In this document: one piece after another, positions 1 to 10,613 of the stretch
How the letters are laid out: each line of letters begins with the position of its first letter
Position numbering within the stretch: position 1 is the first letter of the stretch
Assembly (NCBI GenBank): GCA_947561585.1
Contig: CANNZV010001827.1
Span: 1-64,000 of the forward strand
DNA from: Caprella mutica
Taxonomy: Eukaryota; Arthropoda; Malacostraca; Amphipoda; Caprellidae
DNA length: 64,000 nucleotides
Direction: 5' to 3'
Notes under the pieces: model-generated
Databases searched by the model: none
Told to the model about the DNA's origin: nothing
What the model saw: the letters and a program-made list of their open reading frames with translations, nothing else
Position numbers and translations under genes: made by a program

Positions 1-74
1 GAGTTCAGTGCACAAAATACAAACTGGGGCTGCCCGCTGCACCAAGTAAATTTGTATGTCTCATAAACTCACCA

Positions 75-600
75 ATAATCACCATTAGTCTCTCCAAAAT
101 TCAACAAATTCTCTCCAAATTGATCAAATTATCATTAATTCTCTCCAAAATAACATTGTAGCATAGGAGAAAAATAGAAAAACTCGCCATTTGCAATTGA
201 AGGGCTCAAAATAACTGTCACAAACTCGCCATTAAAATGGCGAGTTTGGACATGCTTTATTACTTGGCCGCTGCAGGAGATTTTGAATTGATTCCTTAGG
301 TAAACTCTTCTCCAAGAAATCCTCTAGGTATTTGGCTTCTGTTCTCAGTAAAATACATGCCAATCTGCAAAAGATGCATGAAGTTGTGAAGTTTATCCAG
401 CGACTATTCAGGCCTTGGAATTAGTCTCCTGAATTATCCGGCGACAATTTACTAATTAATTCCTATGTTTACATGTATAATTAGTGGAGAGAATTTTGAG
501 ATTTTTGGTTATTTTGGAGACAAATTTGAAAATCTTTGGAGACAAATTGCCTCAAAAATTAAATATCTGGAGACTGATTGTGCATTATTTGCAGACTGGG
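75..600. repeat. Hairpin-like region with inverted tctccaaa repeats
   Basis: Left arm (about 85-165) repeats attctctccaaa; right arm (about 480-585) carries the complement ttggagacaaattt. A perfect 11-bp-arm palindrome (aactcgccattaaaatggcg agtt region, 222-246) lies between them. Possibly another foldback; ends not defined. Confidence 0.4.
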
Positions 601-945
601 TCACAGTGTCACTTATACAATTACCAATTGGGTAGATACCTACTTAGTCTGGGTAGATGATAGATCTTGAACTGAGTTTAAATACCTAAGTGATCATGTC
701 TAACGACTTATTTGAAATTATCTTTAGTTACCTACTCATAAATACCAAATTTTGCCTTTAGGGAGAGTCACACGTCCGATGTCCGTCGAGTCTCCTTCCA
801 TCCTCGAAATTCAAATTTTCAAAAGAACATGTTCAAAAAAATTTAAATGTGAATTTTTACCTCAAAACCCACAACAAAGATGTGAATGAAACGAGTCAAC
901 AAAAAGTTGCCTGAAATTGTAAATATTTTTAGGTGCATACGTATA

Positions 946-1335
946 AAGGCCCGTTTACACGCTACGATAAATAGGAGCGATTTATTGAGCACAGAGATCG
1001 CAACAATTTATCAGATGATTGAGACAGTGTTTACACGCAACGAATTTTACTCCAATATCTTTATTTTTCACTAGCCATCATGGACGAAACATTATGATTG
1101 TCTGCATCTGGAATGTGTTTAGCATTATATAATATATATTGAGTTAGATTGCAACGATTTATTGGAACCCTGTTTACACGTTCAAACTTATCGTTACGAT
1201 TCGTATAAATTTGAGCCTGCTGGCACCAATCACAAAATCCAATTCCAACTCCAATAAATCGCTACGATCACCTGTTTACACGTACTGATAAATTGCAACA
1301 ACCTGTTCATTACGATAAATCGCTATATAAATATA
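946..1335. repeat. Degenerate MITE-like repeat built on tttacacg...cgataaatcg
   Basis: Five or so variants of tgtttacacg followed by cgataaat-like sequence in both orientations (about 953, 1029, 1171, 1271, 1310). It looks like an old hairpin element, but the ends cannot be fixed. Confidence 0.45.
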
Positions 1336-1772
1336 TTAGTTCACTTAATCGCCGCTTGGAATACATCTAATGGCGCCACTGTACAGATATTTATATATGA
1401 TACCTAGCTATACTATCAACGATATTATATTTTAAGTTAGTCTGAAATCTAATATTTTCTTTAATATTGAAAGCTAGTTTCAGTAAACTCTGAAACTTTC
1501 AATGTTTTGACCAATGGTAAATGTTGTTGTTTCTCTAGTTCCCGCTTTCAAATCCAGATGGTGCCACAACGCACTTTTAAAACACAAATATAAGAGAGTG
1601 GTGTGTATCTTACTGTATTATAATATCTTTGGTATTGTTGCCTTCAGTTGATGCCTATACATGAATTATTATTTGCCTTTGGGCAAAACTAACTTTATTA
1701 CAAAAATTGTAGAACAATGAAGGTCTTGGATTATTAATCCGCAAGAAATTCGGTTCAGTATATCTGTAAATA

Positions 1773-3193
1773 GGTAGCCGGTAAATTGCTCGAAAACAAT
1801 TGCTCGAAAGACAATTGCTCGAAAACAATTGCTCGAAAAACATTTGCTCGAAAAACAATTGCTCGAACGAACAATTGCTCGAATGAACAATTGCTTGAAT
1901 GAGTTATTGCTCGAATGATTAATTGCTCGAAAGTGGTAGAAGAGGAAGAGTCAATAAGATAGGGAGATTATGTAGAGTAGGGAAAATTTAGGCACGGATA
2001 ACAGAGGTTTTAATTTAGTAAGATTCAACGTCTGATTCGTAACGAAATATGTCGATAAATCTATAGGAACTCTACACAACCGTTAGGTAATATCCTCCGT
2101 ACGGTTCTCGGAAAATTCAGTCTCGGAAATTTGGTCTCACAAAATTCGGTCTCGTTTTATAATGATTTCATTAAATATCAATAATGGAAAAAGTTTATAT
2201 TGTGAATACTTAAATGTGTAGTGTATTTATTAAAAGCGGATAACATCATTTACCGTTGTAAAATGATAAGTAACAATAATAATTTTGACATGTTTTGACA
2301 TTTATTTAACATGACGATATGAGCGGAAAATTTGGGTTCGGAACTTTCAGTTTGAGGTTTAAATTAAAACTTATCAGTAAGGTGGATTGGGGGGCGTGCT
2401 GCCTACGACAGACACCCCATCCCCCTGCATGCCATAAAAAAATCATGAAGTGTGCAGTACAACAAACTAGCGGATACAACAAACTATAGAACGGCCATAT
2501 ATGTTGAGAGGCCATTTATCATTCCGAGAACGAATTTTGAAGACCGAAATTTTCGTAAAATATCATAAAATACTCGAATATGCCACATGATAGCTATTAA
2601 CCATACATTAACTGAATAGTTTTCGTAAATATACTGAAACTTTACTTTCAAGATGAAGAAATTTTCTGCCATAACTTTGAGTTATTTCACCCATTGAGGT
2701 GCCACATAAATATAGGCTAGTTGAAAATTAATCTACGAATTTATTGTAGAATAATGAATAGTTCCACTTCAGCACATGATACCCATTCACACGTTATAAA
2801 TGAGATGATACAAATGGCCTCTAGGATAAAATAAGAAAAGAAACAGGAAGAGTAAGATTTTAAATCAGATATATATACAATGATTAATAGTAAATAGCTA
2901 CGAAAAAATTGAAAAATTATTGTCAATTACTAAAAAGAAACGAAGATGATTAGATGCACCTCCACTTCAAGAATACCTGAGTTTTATAAATTAGTAAACA
3001 GTGTAAAATTTAATAATTCGAGCAATTGTTAATTCGAGCAATTTTATCATTCGAGCAATTGTTCATTCGATCAATTGTTCGTTCGAGCAATTGTTCATTC
3101 GAGCAATTGTCCATTCGAGCAATTGTTTTTCGAGCAATTGTTTTCGAGCAATTGTCTTTCGAGCAATTGTTCTCGAGCAATTTACCTAGAACC
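1773..3193. mobile_element. Foldback element copy 1 with 16-bp minisatellite ends and 9-bp TSD
   Basis: The element starts ggtagccggtaaattgctcg and ends caatttacctagaacc. It is flanked by the direct repeat ctgtaaata at 1764-1772 and 3194-3202. Both ends carry arrays of a unit of about 16 bp based on ttcgagcaattgttca, in inverted orientation (about 1785-1930 and 3018-3181). The right inner arm (about 2690-3015) matches the right arm of the 18.6-kb copy, while the left interior (about 1936-2680) is different. No transposase is present. Confidence 0.88.
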
Positions 3194-3853
3194 CTGTAAA
3201 TATCGACAGATTTCGCTGAGCGATTTATTAATCAATCGATATCGCATCCATCGAGCGATAGCACAATCATCGATCGATTGCTGCCTGTTCGCATAATAGC
3301 TACGTCTTTTTTTTAAATTATGCATCAAATTGTAGATTTCACAGTGTACCATAAATCGATTGCTTCGCATTCTAATGTAGGTATTATGTGTAAATAATAA
3401 CCTTAAAGATTTCATATCATTCGAAAGCGCAGCAATCGATCGATGATACCCTATGAAATGTAACAATTAGATGCATAGACTAAATAGGCAGTACCTACAT
3501 TTATATAATTCGAACGCACGGCAATCGTTTCTTATGTTTATTATGAACAAGTTAATAGCATTAGTTATAGATACTTAACTAACTAATAACGTTAGTTAGA
3601 TACTGTAAAACTTAAGTTTTACAGTAGATTTATAGATCATAGTTTCTTACTGTTTTCGGGTCAATCCCATATAAATCTCTTCTATAACTATTTAAAGGTC
3701 CCCTCCATGAAAATATTTTTAATGTTTTTATCACTGAGGCTAATGTTCCTTATCATTTTTCTGCAAAATCCAAGAAATTTGATAGCATATACATTCAATC
3801 CGATATGCTTTTAAAAAAATGTAATAATCAAAACTCTATAGAAGGAGATGATT

Positions 3854-4226
3854 GTTTTGATGGTATAAAAGGAGTGAATGTTTTGATGGTATAAAAGGAG
3901 TGAATGTTTTGATGGTATAAAAGGAGTGAATGTTTTGATGGTATAAAAGGAGTGAATGTTTTGGTGGTATAAAAGGAGTGAATGTTTTGATGGCATAAAA
4001 GGAGTGAATGTTTTGATGGTATAAAAGGAGTGAATGTTTTGATGGTATAAAAGGAGTGTATGTTTTGATGGTATAAAAGGAGTGCATCTTTTGATGGTAT
4101 AAAAGGAGTGCATCTTTTGATGGTATAAAAGGAGTGCATCTTTTGATGGTATAAAAGGAGTGCATCTTTTGATGGTATAAAAGGAGTGCATCTTTTGATG
4201 GTATAAAAGGAGTGCATCTTTTGATG
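3854..4226. repeat. 26-bp minisatellite, about 14 copies in two blocks
   Basis: The unit is ggtataaaaggagtgaatgt plus tttgat. The left half has gaatgtttt and the right half gcatctttt, with the switch near 4080, so the two variants expanded as separate blocks. Confidence 0.97.
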
Positions 4227-5361
4227 GCAATAAAATGATATTATTTCGTCTCAGAATTCCTTCTCCAATGAAAGTCACACTTGATAATTATAGCTTCGTT
4301 TTATTAACAAAACTAGTGTACTTTCCCGTTAAAAATAACGGGTCATCATCAATATTAATTTATTACCCGTTATTAGGTTACTTTCAATGAATTCAATTAA
4401 AATTAAATTTTCTGCATAGTCTAATTTATTTTATAGATTAAATACATTTAAAAATTGAATAAAAACAGGGAATTTAAATATCAAGTCAATATATTCCCGT
4501 GCGTATCATAGTTACATTCTTCGTGTTTAATACCCGTAGTGTAAAAGCGAACACCAAATAAATAAATAAACACACGAGGAAAATTATTAGTATATAGACT
4601 AGTGTTTTTACCCGTTAAAAATAGCGGGTCTTCAATAGTAATTCATTACCCGTTGTTAGGTCATTTTCAGTGAACTCAAATAAAATTTATTTTTCTGCAT
4701 AAACTGATCTTTTTTCATATATAAGAACATTTAAAAATTGAATAAAAACAGGGGAATTTGAAACAGTTTGAAATTTTGAATAAGTTTTACCCCAAATCCT
4801 CTGCGAATAAAATAAATTGTAACTTTGTTAGGTTTTCTGTCAGTTTTCCCATGTTACTTCGCACCAGCTCTAACCTGTTCAATGTTGGCAATGTTCTTTA
4901 GTCACTATTTATATATATATATTTAGCAAATTCCTAAATTAATTTGAACGCGAAAATATATGTAGATTTTTATAATATCCTTGCAATAGATAGGTAAACT
5001 AAGCATATTAAACTAAAAAAAATGGTCACAATTGGGCTTTAAGATAAAACATTAAAATTGAAAAGTCAAGAATGAAAAGTATAAATAATGTTGTGAAGCA
5101 GTTTGTTGCTTATAAGTAAATCACTCAAACATTAATTAATTGAATAAGTGCAATGTTATTTCGTAGTTCAAACTTAATATAATATTATTTAAACTTTTCA
5201 ACACAGTAATGCGTCTTAATTTGTTCTATTATATAATGCTTTCAATAACTATGTCAACAAACAATAAATACTGAAAATGAACATCATTACCCAGAGTATT
5301 TTACAACTATGTCAAAATTCACTAATCTAGGTATTCATAACAGTTAATTAATTTGTTCAAC

Positions 5362-5466
5362 ACTATAGAGCATCGGATCCGCTAAAATAATCCAAGAGTT
5401 TACGAATAGAGCATCGGAACCCATAAAGTCGCTCAATAGTTTACAAATAGAGCATCGGATCCCCCA
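5362..5466. repeat. Three-copy 41-bp tandem repeat upstream of the ITM2-like gene
   Basis: The motif atagagcatcgga recurs with gagcatcgg at 5368, 5409 and 5450, an exact 41-bp period, ending about 100 bp before the start codon. Each copy carries gagcatcggatcc or a one-base variant. Confidence 0.85.
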
Positions 5467-5569
5467 AAGCAGTCTCCGTCGTCCGCTCGGCCAATCAATA
5501 GTCGCGTCTGCGCAGTCTTCACCGCCAGTGACCTCAGTCGCACACTTTGTCCGTGTCTCAGGCGCAGAA
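5362..5569 (+). promoter_or_regulatory. Putative core promoter and short 5' UTR of the ITM2-like gene
   Basis: About 110 bp before the start codon is clearly richer in CpG than its surroundings (about 5470-5569). It holds a CCAAT box (ggccaatcaat, about 5488), a tgcgcag motif resembling an NRF-1 half site (about 5509), and TCAGTC at 5534-5539, which matches the arthropod initiator TCAKTY and would give a 5' UTR of about 34 nt. The ATG at 5570 has a purine at -3. No TATA box is seen at the expected distance. The assignment is inferred from motifs only. Confidence 0.45.
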
Positions 5570-8500
5570 ATGACTGTCATCACCAAACCAATTTCGGAGA
5601 ATAAACCCCCCGAGAAACCACAGGAGGTTCCCCTGGTAGTGAGTGTGGACGACAAGGCGGTGAGTTGGGGATGAAACTAAAGTGAATGGTGAAAAAGGTA
5701 TTAGTGAAAGAATCATCAGTAGTGAATGGTGAGTGAAGTATTAGTGAATGAGTCCCTGGTGAATGGTGAGTGAAGTATTAGTGAATGAGTCCCTGGTGAA
5801 TGGTGAGTGAAGTATTAGTGAATGAGTCTTTGGTGAATGGTGAGTGAAGAATTAGTGAATGAGTCTTTGGTGAATGGTGAGTGAAGTATTAGTGAATGAG
5901 TGAATGGTGAATAGAACATTAGAGATAGAGTAGCAGTGAGTGATGAATGGAACATTAGAGATAGAGTAGCAGTGAGTGGTGAATGGAACATTAGAGATAG
6001 AGTAACAGTGAGTGGTGAATAGAACATTAGAGATAGAGTAGCAGTGAGTGGTGAATGGAACATTAGAGATAGAGTAGTAGTGAGTGGTGAATGGAACATT
6101 AGAGATAGAGTAACAGTGAGTGGTGAACGGAACATTAGAGATAGAGTAGCAGTGAGTGGTGAATGGAACATTAGAGATAGAGTAGCAATGAGTGGTGAAT
6201 GGAACAATAGAGATAGAGTAGCAGTGAGTGGTGAATGGAACATTAGAGATAGAGTAGTAGTGAGTGGTGAATGGAACAATAGAGATAGAGTAGCAGTGAG
6301 TGGTGAATGGAACATTAGAGATAGAGTAGTAGTGAGTGGTGAATGGAACATTAGAGATAGAGTAGTAGTGAGTGGTGAATGGAAGTGTTGTAATGTGAAG
6401 TAAAAGAAGAAAAAAGTCATAATTTTTTGTTAGAAGTGAGAACAAAAAATAAAATACTGTCATCAATATGTTATTTGAATATTTAGATGGAAAACATAAT
6501 AATGATTAATTAGTTAAAATATTTATTGAGCGTACATTTTAAGGAATTGATATTCCTGATGAAATACGTATCTAGTTTAATTATGTAAAGTTCACTTTTA
6601 GACATACTTGGGTTCCATCGTTACGTACAATTTTAATTTAAAATATCACGTTAAAGAATGAACCTATTTCAGAATACCTGTGGAGGTACCTTAACACGCT
6701 AGACAATTGCATTGGAATCATTATTGTTATACAGGAAAGGAAATGTTTCGGTGTTCAGACATTCCGTCGACGTTGCTAGATCCTCTCATTACAGGTGGTG
6801 CAATGTAAATTCAAAGAAGGAGGGCCCGTACCCCCGGTGGATGGAGCCCCCTCCACCCCCATCAGTGACGTGGACACATGGCTTTATGAGAATGGAAGGA
6901 GACAGAGGAGGGTCTCCGCCACCACCTCCGTGTGCGTGTTCGTTGCGACGCTATTCCTCATGTCCGGCGCTATCATCGGCTCTGTCTACATCTACAGACA
7001 GTCTTCCCATAATCAGGTAATTAGTTTTCTCCTTATGGGATAATAATAATACAGAACTCCTCAATAGTGAATGAGTTAGGATGTAGCCTGAATAGTGAAC
7101 AAATTTTCTTTAGTCTGCCATGAAAACAGCCATTGATTTTGTAAAACTAAAATCTATTTTATGACAGACTAAAGTAAATTTGTTCACTATTCATTCATGC
7201 TACATCCTAACTAATTCACTATATATGAGTTCACTATAGAGGAGTTCTACAGTATTTTGTGTAATTTAATCAAAGAGGATCATCTCAACATAATTCTTCT
7301 TTCTAATTCCCAAGATGTCACGTTTGCGCGTTTGGTGCGGTGTTCCATTCGAGAGGAATACCTTGAGGCTGCCCCCCCACCATTCCAAGTTCAACTGGCA
7401 GAAGGTAAAGAACAAAACACTGATTGTAATGACTGTGAAACTCTGTAGTTACGGAGTGTTGGTTCCTTCAAAAGCCACTTCATATCTCGAGTGCACTAGA
7501 TAGTTTTCTACGATTAAAATCATAGAAAACTATGGTCAACTATGACGCAATTCTTGACGTATATCGTTTTCTATAATTTAAACATAGAAAACTACTTCAT
7601 AACTCAGGTCCCCATTACTAGAGTGCTTCATAACTCAAGAATTTTACTGTACACCGTAAAAATAGCACATTACTCTATCTATTTATTCCAATCGCAGTCT
7701 TCTCACTGGCCATCTCCATTTAACTCGAAAGATGACATGTTCAATGAACAGTTTGATCTTGACTTGGCAACGAACTCCTACGAAGAGATCTACGTACCAG
7801 ACTTCGGAATTAACAGGAATGGTCGCTTCGTTCACGATTGGAAAGAGGTTAGTTATCTCATACACACTAAAGAAATAAAATATCTTAAAATACTTACTGG
7901 AAATATTTTTTGTGTTAGTCTCATTTAATCTCCAAAGTTTCCTTTTTCTATTTTAGAATTTGACGGCCATCATCGATTTGACCGGCAGGAAGTGTTACGT
8001 CTTCAATCTGAACACCGAAAATGTTGCCACTCCTAGAAAGATCTACCATGTCCTGAAGAAAATGTGGCGAGGTAAAACCAACTTTGGCCTATTGGGGTTT
8101 TCAAAAGAAAATTTAGACTCTACAATACGAATATCAGCTAATCTTACATAGTAGCGTTCTTTCTTGTAGCTAGTTTATACAATTGGGTAAAATGGCTGTA
8201 GTATTGTGGTAAAATGAACTTTTGCAAATTAAATTTTCTTTTAATATTTTAGTCTCTACATTAATTAATTTTTAGCAAATTCTACATAAATATCTACAAC
8301 ACTCTTTCTTGTAGCTGGTTTCTACAAGGGTAAGATGGCTGTAGTTCGAGAGACAATGGAGGTGGTGAGGCCTCCCATCAGCAACGTGGAGGCTCTTGGA
8401 ACCTACATCGCACGGCGCTGCGAACACTTCACCACTTACAGACTCGTCAAAACAGACAGATATATCCTCTATGGTGAATATACATGATTACGCAGCCCAA

Positions 8501-8934
8501 CTCATCTATAGTGAAGTCCTGTATAGTGATTAGTGAACCATGCTGATTAGTAGAGTCTTGAGAAATGGAGTAACATGTTCTGTACAGTCTGACATAAATG
8601 GCCATTAGTTTTCTAAAACTGATGACCATTCATGGCAAACTAAAGAAAATATGTCCACTATACGGTGTAGTTCTCTTACTCAGGACTCTCATTCACTATA
8701 GAGGAGTCCACTATAGAGGATTTCTACTGCACTAGGATAGTGGAGTCAGTTTTTTAGGCAGAAATTGTTAGTTTAACCGAATTTTTTCCACCAGATCACA
8801 CCCAAATGCGGGACAAGCGCCAAATTGACGATGGAAGTGTTGAGCTGCAGACCTACGAACAGACGGACCACCATTTCACAGTGGTAGAATTCGCTGGCAA
8901 GGGTATTATCGAATACACGGTTATTGATGAATAA
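5570..8934 (+). CDS. ITM2: ITM2/BRI-like BRICHOS-domain type II membrane protein, complete, 7 coding exons
   Basis: Coding exons 5570-5659, 6795-7016, 7315-7404, 7698-7847, 7957-8071, 8315-8473 and 8795-8934 have GT/AG borders and consistent phases (0,0,0,0,1,1), giving 321 aa. Residues 1-72 are cytoplasmic and end in a basic stretch (RRQRR, 65-69). Residues 73-97 form one membrane segment. A BRICHOS domain lies at about 150-265, with the family Cys pair at C197 (GRKCYVF) and C258 (ARRCEHF) and an N-L-T sequon at N185. M-R-D-K-R (280-284) fits a furin site that would release residues 285-321. Human ITM2B is 266 aa; the extra length is mainly in the N-terminal tail and the C-terminal peptide. 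In vertebrates BRI proteins are processed by furin in the secretory route and their BRICHOS domain acts as a chaperone; the role in insects is inferred. The exon 3 acceptor (cccaag) is the weakest border. Introns hold MITE-C, MITE-D and a 36-bp array. AATAAA overlaps the stop; another is at 9746. Confidence 0.9.
5700..6395. repeat. Minisatellite in ITM2-like intron 1 (about 37-bp then 36-bp units)
   Basis: The left part (5700-5905) repeats gtattagtgaatgag plus tggtgaatggtgagtg. The right part (5905-6395) is about 13 copies of a 36-bp unit built on gtgagtggtgaatggaaca and ttagagatagagtag. Because 36 is a multiple of three, long open frames run through both strands; they are repeat artefacts within an intron. 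Confidence 0.95.
7051..7253. mobile_element. MITE-C copy in ITM2-like intron 2
   Basis: Terminal inverted repeats run from tacagaactcctcaatagtg to ggagttctacagta. The subterminal caaattttctttagtctgcc is mirrored by its complement around a short loop. Full length, about 200 bp, no unit amplification. Confidence 0.92.
7446..7651. mobile_element. MITE-D copy in ITM2-like intron 3
   Basis: A hairpin element of about 205 bp with arms tagttttctacgattaaaat and atttaaacatagaaaactac; the outer part has cttcataactc motifs and the end is gaattttactgta. The same layout is seen at 33157, 53528 and 62033. Confidence 0.9.
8490..8731. mobile_element. MITE-C copy in ITM2-like intron 6
   Basis: The right half is well preserved (ttctcttactcaggactctc, ending ttctactgc) with two tandem ccactatagagga units; the left half is degenerate. 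It begins close to the exon 6 donor at 8474. Confidence 0.85.
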
Positions 8935-9849
8935 ATTTCTTGAGAATGATACGATTGATAAGCAAATAGAAATTTACCGCGCTCAAGCTCAGCTTGGAGA
9001 ACAAAAAAAATCTTGGAATCTTCACCAGTTATAGATAATTTTTTTGACCAGAAAAATTAAATGCCGACGTTTCATATGGCATGCTTCGATCAGTATTTTT
9101 AATTGAAATAGTGGATGTTCGAAAATGGTTGATGCTTTGAAAGAGTTCACAAAATGATGTGGTAAATCGCTCCTCCTTTCTATAGTAGAGGAAAATTATT
9201 CCTGTATGAGACTACTTTGTTCCTCCACTGATATCCAAGTGTTAAAGACATGAAATGTTTGATGTGGATCTATACCTCTTCGTTAGAGGAGACATTTACT
9301 ATTATTAAGACTAGAGTTGGAGAGATACCATATCAACTATTGCTATGTTTGATGTTGAGAGAGCATACGTGCAATCTATCCATATCTCAAAACGTCAATG
9401 TTAGTCAAAATAACCACTAGTTAATGTTGTGGAAATTGTAGTTGTTTTAACAACTGTTATAGGATATTAAAATTGGAGTTGTTTTAACAACAATTATAGG
9501 ATATTGAAGTTGAAGAATTGATGAGAATTCTATTACTAATAGTAAGTTGTTAATAATGTATATCTAAATATTAATTAAGGTATTGGAAGTATTAGAAAGG
9601 TTAGTATACCTGAAACTTTGGCTCCTCAGGAAAAGTGTCATCATAATTCTCTTCCGAAACGAAACAATTAATGAAGGTGATTTCTAAGCTGAATTCTTTT
9701 AAGTTGTTGACTCTTTTTGACTTATATTTTGAGAAGTTATCTTTGAATAAAAGTCTAAACTATAAATACCCATTCGGACAATAATGACATTACAGTATAT
9801 TCAGTTAGTTTCTGATTAATACATTATTTATTCTTTAGTTTTCTACATA
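8935..9849. other. 3' flank of the ITM2-like gene, no further gene seen
   Basis: AT-rich sequence. AATAAA at 9746 could serve a long 3' UTR. A short local duplication (gttgttttaacaac at about 9433 and 9480) is the only structure noticed. Confidence 0.5.
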
Positions 9850-10068
9850 AAGGGCCGTACACACGCAGGGTTTTTAAAGTCTTTCCACCAGACTTTTTGC
9901 TAAGCTCCTCCTACTTTTTCCACGAGAATATAGAAAACGATATTTTTTTTATTTCAGTTGGTATCCATGATACCCGCAGGTATCATTGATAGGAGAAGCT
10001 CAGTAGGAGGAGCTTAGCAAAAAATCTGGTGGAAAGACTTAAACACTCCACGTGTGTACGGCCCTTTA
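9850..10068. mobile_element. MITE-L: hairpin element with TA target duplication
   Basis: The ends aagggccgtacacacg and cgtgtgtacggccctt are perfect complements, with TA on each side. The subterminal agtctttccaccagactttt is also mirrored. The centre holds tggtatccatgatacccgca. Confidence 0.9.
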
Positions 10069-10436
10069 GCATGAGTTATTGAATGTTAATAGCCTTTTCA
10101 GATGCACACTAGTTTGAGATTCATAAAAAATAGCAACATTGAGAATAATGGCACCTTTTTGTGGGAGAATAAATAAACTTTATATATTTTCTCTTGATTC
10201 TTGTCTAGAGAAATTTTTTAAATAAATGTTCTTGTAATTTCCAATGGAATTACAGATGAAATTTCGCCTAAATTTTTGTAGTGAACTAACGGGTTAGGTT
10301 CCCTCGATTATTTTACATCAATTGGATTACTCCTCAAAATTCTAAGGCTATAAATATCTCAGAGTATTTCAACTGAAAATGGTAATAGTGTCGTAAAAAA
10401 TTGCCATACCAAATATTAATCTTAAACAATTAATTA

Positions 10437-10613
10437 AAAACTCCTCGATAGTGAACTGCTCTATAGTGAATTTAGAGTCCTGAGTAAGAGAACTAAATGG
10501 TATAGTGAACAAATTTTCCTCAAGTCTGTCATAAAATGACGATTAGTTTTCTAAGACTGATGACTCAGGACCGTACATTCACTATAGAAGAGTTCTACTG
10601 TACATCAATTTTG
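10437..10613. mobile_element. MITE-C copy, intergenic, internally shortened
   Basis: It runs from aaaaactcctcgatagtgaa to gaagagttctactgta, with two tandem left-end units. The right inner arm (after tgatgactcaggac) is deleted. Confidence 0.88.

Noticed and set aside
5815..6466. About 200-codon reverse frames (SPLTATLSLMFH repeats) and a forward frame of MSGEWNIRDRV repeats
   Set aside because: 36-bp array artefact in ITM2-like intron 1.
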